Part shown: positions 9,638 through 20,334 of the stretch, piece by piece | How positions within the stretch are numbered: position 1 is the first letter of the stretch | Layout: every line of letters starts with the position of its first letter | Source: Dipteronia dyeriana | Taxonomy: Eukaryota > Streptophyta > Magnoliopsida > Sapindales > Sapindaceae | Assembly: GCA_032871835.1 (NCBI GenBank) | Contig: CM065296.1 | Location: 19,075,501 to 19,139,500, forward strand | Reading direction: 5' to 3' | DNA: 64,000 nt | The notes under the pieces: generated by a model | What the model was told of the DNA's origin: nothing | Database searches by the model: none | Seen by the model: only the letters and a program-made list of their open reading frames with translations | Translations under genes and position numbers: made by a program

Positions 9638-12301
9638 TCGGCACCAATGGACACTTTTGTGAATTGTGGCCTTTATCTCCACACTTCCTGCACCTGTAAG
9701 GTCTACGTGGTCTCTTCGATGTTGCAGATATTGTAGATGATGCTAATGGGCATGGTGGCGGAGCCTAACAAGGCTATGTATTCCTGTAATTTTATTGGTT
9801 TTAACTCGATTTTTTACAAATCGTACAATTTCTGGTTTTTCCATTACCATGTTCTCCTACAGATTTAAATCTATTTTTTCTTGGTCTTCAAGCTTGCGCA
9901 CGAAAAGGTGGCGAAAGAACAACCTTTGATTGCACATCTTCAAAAATATTCCAATCATTAGGATGCCCAACAGGGAAAATGGTCTCTGCATATGCTTCAA
10001 TCCAACTTGTGGTTTTGTAACAATCCCTACAATAATCGGGTAAAGGTTTCTTCGCATACCTACAAAGGAAAATATTATGAATAATTAATTGAATCTACAT
10101 AGGAAAGAAGGAAAATTATAGTTGAAGAAGAGGATATTAACCTTATTGCGGCTAATGTATCTGTACATGGGAGATTATCAACTTCAAATTTCGCACGGCT
10201 ACAAGTCTTTTCAGAAAGGTTCACCAAACCATCTTTATTTCCATCCTTAACATTGAAGTTAACAGAATCAATTGGACGAACCGTGTACTTTTCTGAATCA
10301 ATGTTTCTTTCTTTTATTAATTTAGTGGCCCATTGGGTCAATTGTGTCCGAGTTTTTTCAGCCTTGGTCCAACGCTTATAAAACCATTTCTGGAGCATGT
10401 CTATAATAAACTCAATCATGTATTGGCATTTTGCGAGCATGTACCAAACATGAATTCATATACTCAGCAATGCTAGAGGCCATCAACTTATAATGCCTAA
10501 CAGGAGAGTAAGCACGAGACTACCTTTCGGGACCAACATTCATTAATTCTTCGAATGCTACCCTATTAACCTTCATCATCTCCAACATCGCTTCCTTGAA
10601 TTCATATTTTCGGTATGCCTTCCATGCTTGTTTGAAAAGAAGACTCATATATTTCCTTTTGTTATCTTTTTTAATGTTTTGAGCTATGTGAAACACATAA
10701 TATCCATGAGGTACGTTAGGGTACACTTTCTTCATTGCAACCTTGATATCGAGGTGGATGTCGGATATGATCATACAATCCTCAGGACTACCAATAGCAT
10801 TTTTAAGCTCATTTAAAAACCATGTCCATGACATTTCATCTTTAACGTTGCCAAAGCCATATGCTAAAGGAAAAACCTGGTTGTTTACATCTAAACATAT
10901 AGCTACAAACATAATACCAGAAAATTTTCCCTTCAAATGAGTACCATTAATGGCAATAACTAGTCGAATCACAGTATGAAATCCATGAAGTGATGTGGCA
11001 TGATCGATGAACAAATATCCAAACTTATTTGCAACATTTGTTTTCAACGCTGTAATAGTCCCTGGATTTACTTCTTCCAATCGATGACAGTAAGCTGGCA
11101 ACAGTTTGAATGATTCTTCGGGAGGACCAAAAACAGATGCCTCTGCATGATCCTTTGCCCTCCAAGCCTTTGAATACAATAAATGTAGTCCATGTTCCAC
11201 TTGCATTTCAACCATGATATCTTTGGGTTTTAAAGAGTGTCCGTGCACTTGCAACTTTGGTGCTAATAGTTCACCGACAGTCCAAGAATTTGCTTGTCGA
11301 AGACGTGCGTGGAAACCATCGATATTGCATGTATGATCTTTTACGAACATTCGAATCACCCAATATTCTCCTTTTTGCATCTTAATTCCACGTAAATGGA
11401 ATTCACACTCACCATCCTTACATCCAGTCTCATAACGTGTCTTGCTAGACCTTCTAATCCAGACTTCAAATCCCTCTTTCAATGTATACATATTCAATGT
11501 TCGCTTTAGATCTTTCTTGCAAGGAAATATTCTACCCTTGTATGATCGGCCATCATCTAAACAAGCTTCCTCCGTGCTAATGGGTTCAAAAGAATACCTT
11601 TCTGCTCCAAGAATAATCCAAGCTCATGGGGAAGCATGTTTAGAAGTTTGATCAACATCGTCACCCAAACCATCCTCTCGAAAGGAAACACCGCTAAATG
11701 TAGCAAAACCCGATGGACCAGCACATCCATGTCCTCTAACACTTCCAGAACCACAACCTACTCCATCATGCCAATCTTCATCGTCATGACTACCTCTGTC
11801 AACGTAAGATATCGAGCTATCATCACTGTTATCGATGTCTGACAACTGATTGTTCTCTTCATCGTCAATGGTTTCATCATTACATACACTTGGGTCTACA
11901 ATTGGAATGGACCCACATACTGCCAGTTACCGAAGAAACCAGCCATACACGGGTTGTGAAGTAGGTAGGTTACATAGGTTGTCATCTTACACACAATTTG
12001 TCATTTCCTTCACAGAAACAGAGACAAAAATCTCAGATAATAGCTTATCTGCATTCATCATACATGACACATCATTGTCATTCACAATTCTTGGATGAGC
12101 AGTACCACTAATTGTAAACGCCAATGACCATAGTTGTAAGTTGTACCTAGCAACATCAACTTTGGCAACATCTTCTACCAACTTCACCAAGCCATCATAA
12201 CTTACACATCTAGGAACATTGACCCACTTTGTCATACCACCCTCGTAACAATTACCCACCCAACTTCCACCATGATGGATGGCCAATTTTGTTTCATCCA
12301 T
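9638..12301 (-). pseudogene. MuDR/MURA-type MULE transposase (MULE-1)
   Basis: In coding order: an N-terminal domain (12301-11990, IHHGGSWVGNCYEGG) resembling the PB1-like domain of plant MURA proteins; an acidic linker (11845-11624); a Mutator DNA-binding zinc finger with KDHTC and KAWRAKDHA (about 11380-11150); the MULE DDE core (about 11010-10520) with THLKGKFSGIMFVAICLD, SWTWFLNEL and the second-Asp region IISDIH; a SIAEYMNSCL block (about 10480); a SWIM finger (10205-10150); and a CCHC knuckle CRKCGDKGHNSQKC (9700-9645). The first catalytic Asp position reads Asn (INGTHLKG, codon 10946-10948). A TAG at 10520-10522 ends the core ORF. The SWIM finger reads TCSR...PCTD, so one Cys and the His are lost. 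In a live element it would cut the TIRs; this copy should be inactive. Confidence 0.85.
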
Positions 12302-13344
12302 ATTCCTACAAGTAATGTAATTGACATTTAAAGTATTTCACATGTAACTTCAAAATAAATGATTTTACATGTAACAAAATAGGACTTGGATGGAATGTAA
12401 CTTCACAAATCACCTAGCATGTAACTTCAGAAATAAACAGACCATGTAACTTCATAAATAACCAAGCATATGACTTAAAAAATAACCTAGCATGTAAATT
12501 CAAAAATAACCTAGCATGTAACTTCAAAATTAACCTAGCATTTAACTTAATAAATAACCTATCATGTAACTTCAAAATTAACCTAGCATGTAACTTAAAA
12601 AATAATCTAACATGTAACTTGGGTACAAAAAATAACCTAGCATGTAACTTTAAAAAATACTGCCAAGTAACTTGGGTACAAAAACTTACAATAGTTAGTT
12701 TTCACTCCAAATCAAAATTACAGACACATGAACTTACAAATAAACTGACATGTAACATTAAATTGAACTGGCATGTAACATTTAAATGGTCTATCATGTA
12801 ACCTGGGAATAAAAATTGACAGTAAATGAGTTTCACTCAAAATCGAAACCATCCTATTTTTCTTCAAATTAAACTTATTCATTCTTGTAAATAACAAGTA
12901 GGAAAGGGATACAAACCGTCAACTACTTCAAGACAGAGATGAATGCTAAGTTTCGGATCTCGATCTACCTTCAAGAATGTGGTGAACGAAATCAGTTCAG
13001 AGACACGATTTACCTACATAGACGAAGACCCACGAGTTTCAGACCCGATTTGCAGGCTTGGTTTTCAAACATAAGAAGCTTGATTTTTCTGAGAGACAGA
13101 ACACGATCGAGAACACGATCGAGAACACGATTTCAGAGAGAAGAAGCAAAAGAGAACACGATTTCAGTGACAAGAATCAAATCGGTTTTCAGAGAGATCA
13201 TAGTTTGAAAGAGAAGAAGCAAAAAAATTAGAGAATAAATAGAGAGAGCAAGAGAGAGAGCGTTAGAAATCAGGATTTCAAAAAAATTGGAGGTGAAACA
13301 CTGATAAGTGAAAACTTTGGGTGGAAAAAATTGGGACAAATAAA
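12302..13344 (-). repeat. MULE-1 right subterminal region, minisatellite and leader
   Basis: This is the 5' side of the transposase gene. 12320-12830 is an array of CATGTAACTT units separated by CAAAAATAACCTAG spacers, a variant of the MULE-1 minisatellite. 12940-13260 is purine-rich with repeated GAGAACACGATTTCAG blocks and probably holds the promoter and 5' UTR. No coding region is seen. Confidence 0.7.
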
Positions 13345-13460
13345 ACAAAAATGAGGGCATATTTGGAAGTTCATGGTTAAAGATGCTAATTATAAACAAA
13401 AATAAATTTTTGGCTAAAAACAAAAACTCAATAAATTTTTGGATCATTTCCTACAATTCC

Positions 13461-13463
<3 letters not shown>
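13345..13463 (-). repeat. MULE-1 right terminal inverted repeat
   Basis: Read on the minus strand it starts GAGGGAATTGTAGG and then matches the left TIR through AAAAATTTATTGAGTT. It ends near a TATGCCCTC box. This end resembles the left end of MULE-3 (GTGGAAATTGTGAGG) more closely than it resembles its own partner in the first 20 bp. Confidence 0.85.

Positions 13464-13501
<38 letters not shown>
13464..13501. repeat. (AT)19 tract between MULE-1 and MULE-2
   Basis: Pure alternating AT, 38 bp long. It includes the right copy of the MULE-1 target duplication and abuts the left end of MULE-2, so two MULE insertions share one TA-repeat target. Confidence 0.9.
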
Positions 13502-13503
<2 letters not shown>

Positions 13504-14439
13504 AAATTAAAAGAAATAGCCTTTCCCTACATTCACTTTCTAAGAAATAGCTCATTGGGTAAATTATTGCATATATAGCCGCTTGGGAAGCCCCATTTAC
13601 TAGTACGCCCTTATTGTTGATGAAATCCCCAAAACACCCTCCTTAAATTTTATAATAAAAAAACTTTGATGAAGTTGACAATGTTACCCTTCCCAATCTT
13701 ATTTCCCAATAAATGACCAAATTGGCCTTTTATTTCAAAGAAAAATTTGATTAACAACGCCATAACCATTTTAATTCAAACATCCTATGATGTGCCTACA
13801 ACAAGAACAAACAGAGCCAGAAGCTAAAAGTTAAAAAGAGAAAGCAGAAGGTATTCATCATCATCATCGTCATCGTCGCCGTCACCATTAGCATAGACCC
13901 AAGAAACCAAATTCTAGATGATACGCAAACCCTACAACAACAACAAACTAGAAATATATAGAGGAAGGAGAAGCACAAGCTCATCGTTGTCCTTATCGTA
14001 GTTGTCGTTGTTGTTGTCATCGTTGCTGCTGTCATCGTCGTTGTTACTGTCGCTATCGCCATTTAACTAAGCATCCAAACCCTAGAAAATAAAAAGCAAA
14101 CCAATTTGAAGGTACTAATTTCTTCAAATTTATGTATTTTAATGTAGTTTGTTATCCCTTCTTTGTGTTTTTGGATGATATTCAAGTTTGTTACCTATTT
14201 GTGTTTCTGGATGAATATTTGAGTTTGTTATTGTTTGTGTTTTTGATGCTTTTGTAAGTGTATTTTGGGATGGAATGTTTGTATTTGAAGGGCAATCAAA
14301 TTTTTTTATTGATTGATTGATTGTTGTGAACTACACTTATAAGAAAGAAAAACGTTTGCAGAGCAAACGACTGATGTTGCATGTAATGGCGAATGCATAT
14401 GTTTAGGCTGTGTACAATTCTCATAACTGTAATAATGAG

Positions 14440-14775
14440 AGGGATGGATGATGCATGTAAGACTGATGTTTCTATGAATATTTTTTATAAGCCTAGTACT
14501 GATTTTAAGCCTAAGACTGATGATACCATCATAATTTTCAGGTTAAGACTGATGTTTTGACTATGAATGTTTTTTCTTAGGCTAGTACTCATGTTGAGTC
14601 TGGGAATGATGTTACATTGATAATTTTAAGCGTAGAACTTATTTTCATAAAAGCGGGGGTGGGACTGATGTATTCATAGCTTATGAGTATATAAATGTTT
14701 TCATAAGCCTATGATTGTTCTTGAGCCTAAGATATATTTCTGTAAGCCTGGGACTGATGTTTTTTTTTCATTGTT
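14440..14775 (+). repeat. MULE-2 degenerate minisatellite (AAGCCTGGGACTGATG type)
   Basis: Roughly ten diverged copies of a unit built on (A/T)AAGCCT(A/G)(A/G)GACTGATGTTT, spaced about 30-50 bp, lie in the presumed first intron just before a CATTGTTTAG splice acceptor. Its sequence is unrelated to the MULE-1 unit, but it occupies the same kind of position. Confidence 0.65.
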
Positions 14776-14788
14776 TAGATGCCTAAAA

Positions 14789-15042
14789 ATGAAAATGCAG
14801 ACTTGTGGTGGTTCCCAGACCAAGAGAGTTGGGTTCTCATAAGGTTAACACTGGAAGTAAAAAGTTTATGATTACAAAGTTGAAGTCAATGCTAAACAAA
14901 TTTGGTTTGGAGGAGAGATTCAAGGAGGGGCCCTTCGACATATATTTGGAGTTGAAAAACTATTGACACTGTACGGGCAGCTGATAAACAATATTTTAAA
15001 GAGAGAAATCAATCATCTGAAAGGACGGAGAGAAGATGAGAT
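14789..15042 (+). pseudogene. DUF1985-type Ulp1-MULE gene fragment (MULE-2)
   Basis: After a polypyrimidine tract and TTTAG acceptor, an exon starts MPKNENADLWWF. In shifted frames it continues ITKLKSMLNKFGLEERFKEG and PFDIYLELKN, then LYGQLINNILKREIN and GRREDEI. This order, ending at the Arg-Glu-Asp-Glu motif, matches the upstream half of the DUF1985 exon in MULE-1 (TREDEF) and MULE-3 (RDDEIWF). At least two frameshifts or stops are present. The reading breaks exactly at REDEI, where the copia LTR begins at 15043. The Ulp1 protease part is not in the window. Confidence 0.6.
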
Positions 15043-16810
15043 TGTTGGAGTTTATGCCCTAAATATGTAATTTGCAAATGGATTTATTAAATAAATAAAA
15101 GGAAAAGTTCAATTCATTCTTGCTGTGTTGTTTATTTTAAAACTTGTGCATATATTTAACATCCAAGATTGCCGGATGTAATCTCGTACTGTGTATATGA
15201 GTGTCATATACAGATGGATACAATAAGAGACGTGCAATCTAAAGAGTCCATAGATACCAAATAAAGCAGGGTACTTTATTTGTGATTAATCTATAGCTGC
15301 GGTCCATTCCGTAATGTACGGTGATTCTATCCTGAATCATTCATATGAGATATGGGAATGGAGGCACCTTGCATGATGTGATCATATAGGACTGGGCCAC
15401 GATCTATATGAATCTCTCACCAAGATCCGTTTACCGATGAGATTCATATATATCAACTAATGATGACTATATATGGGTGATCTTAATCCTGAGTGTCTAA
15501 TCGACTCTTTCAGGTTAAATCCTGGTCTTTGATATACCATGGGTGAGGTAAGATACATTTTCTGATCAATATACTCCGTATGTTGGGATTACGGTTTGGC
15601 TTGTGGCTGGGAAGGTTTGTACAAAATAGTGGAATCCACTCCTTCTTGTGAGAAGTCGATGGTAGTTCCCTTAATGGTTGATTCGGGCTTGGACAATATG
15701 AGCGCTTTTCCAATTCCGTAAGGAAATATGATTTATTGTCCATTAGAGAATCAACGGTACTTAAAGGATATATGTAATTAGAAGAGTATAATGGACATTA
15801 TGACCCAGCTCTAATTATGAACTACTGTGGATGATCACACCATGTGTAATAGCTATATCAATGGACACCGAGTTGTATCGGTCTGTGTAAAAGCGTCTGC
15901 AGTAGAAAAAGTGCAGCTTCAGGTTTTTAGTGGAATAACACCAGAGTTAATAATCCACGAATATTAATTAAAGAGTTTAATTAATGATTTTAAGGATTAT
16001 TGGAGCTCAAAATATCGTGGGTCCATTAGGTCCCCTTGCTAGCCTGATCGATTTAGGTAACACGGGTCACGGTTAATTGACTGGATTGTCCAATTAATTG
16101 TGTTACGAAAGTGACACGTATTTATTCGGGAATTAATTGAATAATGAGATTATTTAATTAATGAATAATGGTGATCAATTAAATAAAATAAGGAGATTAT
16201 TTAATTAATCACTAAATGGAGGGTGTTAGTTGATATTTGATTTTGAATAAAATAAGATAATATGATTATTTTATTTTATTAAATTAAATATTTTAAATTG
16301 AATTTAAAATGTTTAAATTCAAAAAGAAAATATTTAATTATTTTTAAAAAAAAAGATATGAGATATTTTTTTAAAAGATTCAAAAATAAAAAAGATATGA
16401 TTAGTTTTTAAAAGATAAAATGATAATATATATATATATATATATATTTGATATATATGATTATTTTAAAAACTTATAAGTACAACTAATATTCAAAAGA
16501 GAAACAAAAAACATGTTGATAAGATTTTGTAAATGTTGCAAATTCTAGATGCACGTTTGGATCAATAAAAGAGAATGAAGAATTTGCTTTAAAAGTAGAT
16601 TAGATATGTGTTGAAAAGAACATATCAAAAAAACGCATATTGATAAAAAAAAAAGTTTTTGGTTTGTTGACGTGAACAAGTGAAAATAGCAGTTGCATGT
16701 GTGCCTATGAAAAGATCAAAAGCAAATGTTGCATATTGATCAAGAAGAAAGAGTTTCTTTAATTTTCTCTATATCCTCCATTTAAGTTCCTGAGATCGTG
16801 ACGCACCCAC
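15043..16810 (+). mobile_element. Copia LTR of family alpha, forward, truncated by SIRE-1
   Basis: It starts TGTTGGAGTTTATGCCC and is the forward-strand equivalent of the COP-1 LTRs (26859-28996 read in reverse). Conserved landmarks include the GTGTTAGTTGATA segment near 16225 and the GTGACGCACCCAC segment at 16799-16810. In COP-1 that last segment continues a further 300 bp or so to GGTTCCAACA. Here it stops at 16810, where SIRE-1 starts, so the LTR is cut by that insertion. The preceding GAGAT (15038-15042) is a candidate 5-bp target duplication whose partner is not in the window. No coding sequence lies inside. Confidence 0.82.
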
Positions 16811-18995
16811 TGTAAGGTTTTAGATTTGTGTTGGCTTGATTCCATAACAAAATTTCATTTCTTTGTAATGCTTAGTTGCTAAGTGGTTCGTGAAGATAAG
16901 AGCTTCAAGGAAGAAAAGAAACTTCTCATGATGCAAAGTTCGTCTTCAAGAGGATTGGTACTATTCTTGGATGCTAAGGTATCGAGATTCTTCTTCCTCT
17001 TACAAGGCGTAAACGCACACACACATAATTCATTCATATGTGTCCCTACTTAGTTGTGCTTCATTAAATGCGTGCACACACACAATTCATACATTTATGT
17101 CAGTGCATCATAGCACATCATTTGGTATAACACATTCACACACTTGAAGTTGAATGCTCATGCATTGGTATGAAAGTAACATGTTTTGGAAAATGCATGA
17201 TTGAAGACTATCTCTATGTAGTTTGAATTCTTGTGTGAAATGTGTTTGTTTGTTTATATGTTTGTATAACATGGATCTTGAACTTTATTTTAGTCTTAGA
17301 TTATTTATGATTGAGTTCCGGTCATTTCGGTTACCTATACTATTGATTTCGAGTTCTAAGTCAAAAGATACTACACTTTCAACTCATGTTGCATACAATG
17401 TCTTCGTCTTCATATATTGAGTCGAATTATTATTTTATGGGTTGAGTATCTTATATTTCCATGTCTTTGAGGGAGTCCCGGTTCATAATCTTCAAACATA
17501 TTTGAATTTGGAGTTCGGAGACCAAAGAACGGTCGGAGAACGTGAGAGGAGCGCAATGGAAGAGGTGTGATGGCATAAGCCATCACTTGGCACCTTCCTG
17601 AGATGGCACGTGGCCATCTTGGCCCCAATGCCTTGCTGCCCCGAGATGCCCACGTGCCATCTCGGGGAGTCACTAAGGCTTGAGGGATTTTTGGTCTTTT
17701 GGTTGTTCTCTCTTTAAAACCTCTCCTTCCCTCACATTCATTAGATGTTGAGAAAAATGAATTTTAAGAACAAGTGCAGAATTTTTCACTCAACATTTTT
17801 ACCTTTGTTTTTGTGATAACTTCTTCATTTATACTCCGAATCACTTGATTCAAAAATAGATTTCGAGTGTCTTGAAGAGTTCTACAAACCCCATGTATTT
17901 CCAGAACCAAAAGATGTCTAGATATTTTGTTGTGATCAGATCTTCAGTTCGTGATTTTCATCCTTGTTGGTAAAATCATCTTCTTCTTAGTTTTCTTCTT
18001 AGATCTTCTTATTGATTGATGCTATTTGATTAAGAAGCATGAATAGGATGATTTTGATATCATTTTGTGGTTTGTTGATTTGATTTTCAATTTTAGCTAG
18101 ATTTGTGATAAATTGAATGATTGTGATAAACTTGATAAACATAAAATTACTTCTAGAAATCTTTTGCTCTTATGCTTGATTGACTATTTCTAGATCTAAT
18201 TTAATTTTCTAAGAACTAGGTTGCATTTCAATTGGTGTCTATATCTTCATATCTATGCTCTTAGTTGATAACATGCTTAGGTTGTCTAGATACATTTGTG
18301 ATTGCTCTTTGAAAGTATAATCTAGCTATCTAGTTGCATGTCCATCGAATTTGTTGATCATCATTTTCTATGTTGAGTGCTTGTTTGTGTTTTGCATTCA
18401 TGATCATTTAGATGCCTTGTGAAGAGGTAGGAAGTCTTATATCTTAGAGTGATTCATTGATTTGAGCAATTGAAAGTCTTAGCTAGAGTTGGGAGGACTT
18501 GGATAGCTAAGCAAGTGGAAGTCTCGACAAGAGGTGTGAGACCTCGGATTGTTGAGCAAGGAAGTCTCAACTAGAGTCGGGAGGACTTGGATAGTTGAGC
18601 AAGAAGTCTTGCCTAGGGTTGGTAGGATCCGGATAGGTGAGCAAGGAATCTTTCTAGAGACAGGAGGTCTTAGATAGGAAGTCTGCTTAGTAGATCACTA
18701 GGTTTAAGGGTAGAGTAAGAATGATAGCTTGGAGAGCATGTGTTGATTGCTTGAGTGTGTAACTCTTATTTGAAATAGTGGATTTGCTTTCGCCGGTGGT
18801 TGTGGCATCAACCCGTGGATGTTTCCTCTTCAGAGGTTTACCACGTAAATATTGTGTGTCATTGTTTGCAATTTTCATTAAGCATTATTAAAATTGCATT
18901 GTTTTAAAAGAAGACAAAAATTAGAGCATATACCTATTCACCCTCCCCCCCCTCCTCTGGGTATATTTACACTATAATGATAAAGGAAAATTTCA
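16811..18995 (+). repeat. SIRE-1 5' LTR
   Basis: This 2185-bp LTR starts TGTAAGGTTTTAG and ends TTTCA, matching the 3' LTR from 24827 over its length (for example the CGCACACACA block, the AGATGGCACGTGGCC block and the GGAAGTC tandem section around 18470-18680). The first base pair changes (TGTAAGG here, TGTTAGG at 24827) show divergence since insertion. Confidence 0.88.
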
Positions 18996-18997
18996 AT

Positions 18998-19009
18998 TGG
19001 TATCAAAGC
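18998..19009 (+). other. SIRE-1 primer-binding site, initiator-tRNA-Met type
   Basis: TGGTATCAAAGC sits three bases after the end of the 5' LTR and matches the plant initiator methionine tRNA 3' end complement (TGGTATCAGAGC) with one mismatch. Confidence 0.85.
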
Positions 19010-19070
19010 TGGTGTCTAGACGCACTTAGATAGATCTTCTTTGTAGTGTTTGTTATCTTCTTTTGTTTCA

Positions 19071-20334
19071 TCATGATTAAAGAAATGTATTCTTTTGTGG
19101 CTTCTCTTGTTGAAGGTGAGTCTATTGACTTAGATGATCAAAAGATCAAAAGATCAAAGATCTTATTCAAGAAAATGAAAGGATCTCTAAGATCAGTAAG
19201 TCTCTCACTAAGAAGTTAGAAAATCATGATTGTTACTCAAAATGTGTTATTGATCTTAATGAAAAAATTCTTAATCTTGAGAAAAACTTGATTGATAGCA
19301 ATGATAGATTAAGTATTTTGAAGCATGAAATTGAGCAAAGAGATGAATCTCTTGATCGTGCTAGGAGAATTGAAAATGTGCTTAAAGCAAAACTTAATGA
19401 GCATGAGAATCAAGAGAAAGTGCTTAATGTCAAACTTAATGAGGCTAAAGAGATGATTAACAAGATGTTATCTGGCTCTAATAAATTGAAAGCTCTCATT
19501 AAGGTTGGAAAGTCTTCAAGCGACAAAAGAGGTGTAGGATATGTTAATGAAAAATGAACTCCTTCATATAACAAATCTACATTTGTCAAAGCTTGTAGCA
19601 ATTTAAATGTAGGTACACTTTCTAACGGTAAAGCCATGAATGCTACCGGAGGTGCCTCAATATCAACAATGAAGGTCAAAGAAAAGACTCAAAAATGCCA
19701 AAGACAAGCTACTTCATCATCAAATACAAAAGGCAAGACATCTAGTGTTGAACACCAAAGAGGTAAAAATGTGAGGAGGCAAACTGAGTTGAATGCTCAA
19801 GCAAATTGTAAACTTCTCAAATTCATACCTATTTGTCAGTATTGCAATATGGTAGGACACATAAGACCTAGATATTATGAATACATTCGTAAATGTAGAA
19901 TTGCCAATGGTTTGCATGGTATGTCTTTGAATGGTCCTAGGCAATCATCCATGTATGGATCTAGAATTAGACCTAAGAAGACCTTGGAAAAGCATGTTGA
20001 GAATAAATGTGTTGATGATTTGTTTGTTAAATCTTGTGTTGTACCTTGTTCAACTATGCATAAGAAAGTTGATAATGCTTTGTTTGATTTGTTTGAAAAT
20101 GTGACTAATGAAGTCAATGTGCCTAAAAACAAGTCAAAGCATGTTAATAAAGGTAGGAATGAGAAACTTGTCAAGAAAGTTTGGGTTAAGAAAAACACAA
20201 CACAATGTTTGGTTGCACAATATGCTTTTAGAGTTAATTCATCCTATTGTTGGTACCTAGATAGCGGTTGCTCTAGGAATATGACCGGTAAAAATGAATT
20301 CTTTAAGAATCTTTTTATGAATGATGGTGGATAA
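19071..20334 (+). pseudogene. SIRE-1 gag (C-terminal part) and protease
   Basis: Gag forms the virus-like particle shell. Only the C-terminal half is recognisable: a coiled-coil stretch (19190-19555, KLNEHENQEKVLNVKLNEAK), a zinc knuckle (about 19830-19880) and the protease motif YLDSGCSRNMTG (about 20258). The usual N-terminal capsid-like region is missing; the sequence jumps from ATG 19071 to the coiled coil within about 120 bp, implying an internal deletion. The knuckle reads CQYCNMVGHIRPRY, with the last Cys replaced by Tyr. A TGA at 19555-19557 and a TAA at 20332-20334 (before VTFGDG) interrupt the frame. Confidence 0.78.

Larger units (their letters stand above)
2254..13463. mobile_element. 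MULE-1, complete Ulp1-carrying Mutator-like transposon
   Basis: This 11.2-kb element is bounded by imperfect terminal inverted repeats of about 115 bp and a 9-bp duplication. It carries two convergent genes entering from the two ends: a DUF1985/Ulp1-protease gene from the left and a MURA-type transposase gene from the right, with minisatellite arrays between and inside them. This organisation matches the known plant KAONASHI (KI-MULE)-type elements that carry Ulp1-like genes. Both genes hold stops or lost key residues, so the copy is probably immobile on its own. Its intact ends could still be recognised by a transposase supplied in trans; that is inference. Confidence 0.88.
13502..15042 (+). 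mobile_element. MULE-2, left part of a second Ulp1-type MULE
   Basis: The left end starts GGAAATTAAAAGAAATAGCC and runs about 110 bp to a TACGCCCTTA box, the same terminus layout as MULE-1 and MULE-3. It is followed by a trinucleotide-rich leader (13850-14065), a private minisatellite (14440-14775) and the start of a DUF1985 gene. A copia LTR interrupts it at 15043. Its right part is not in the window. Confidence 0.72.

Noticed and set aside
3965..12830. Regularly spaced CATGTAACTT units considered as a CRISPR-like array
   Set aside because: Units are contiguous and degenerate with no unique spacers, and the context is a plant transposon; this is a minisatellite.
13796..14062. Minus-strand Thr/Met-rich ORF
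   Set aside because: It is a product of CAT/CGT trinucleotide repeats in the MULE-2 leader, without recognisable domains.
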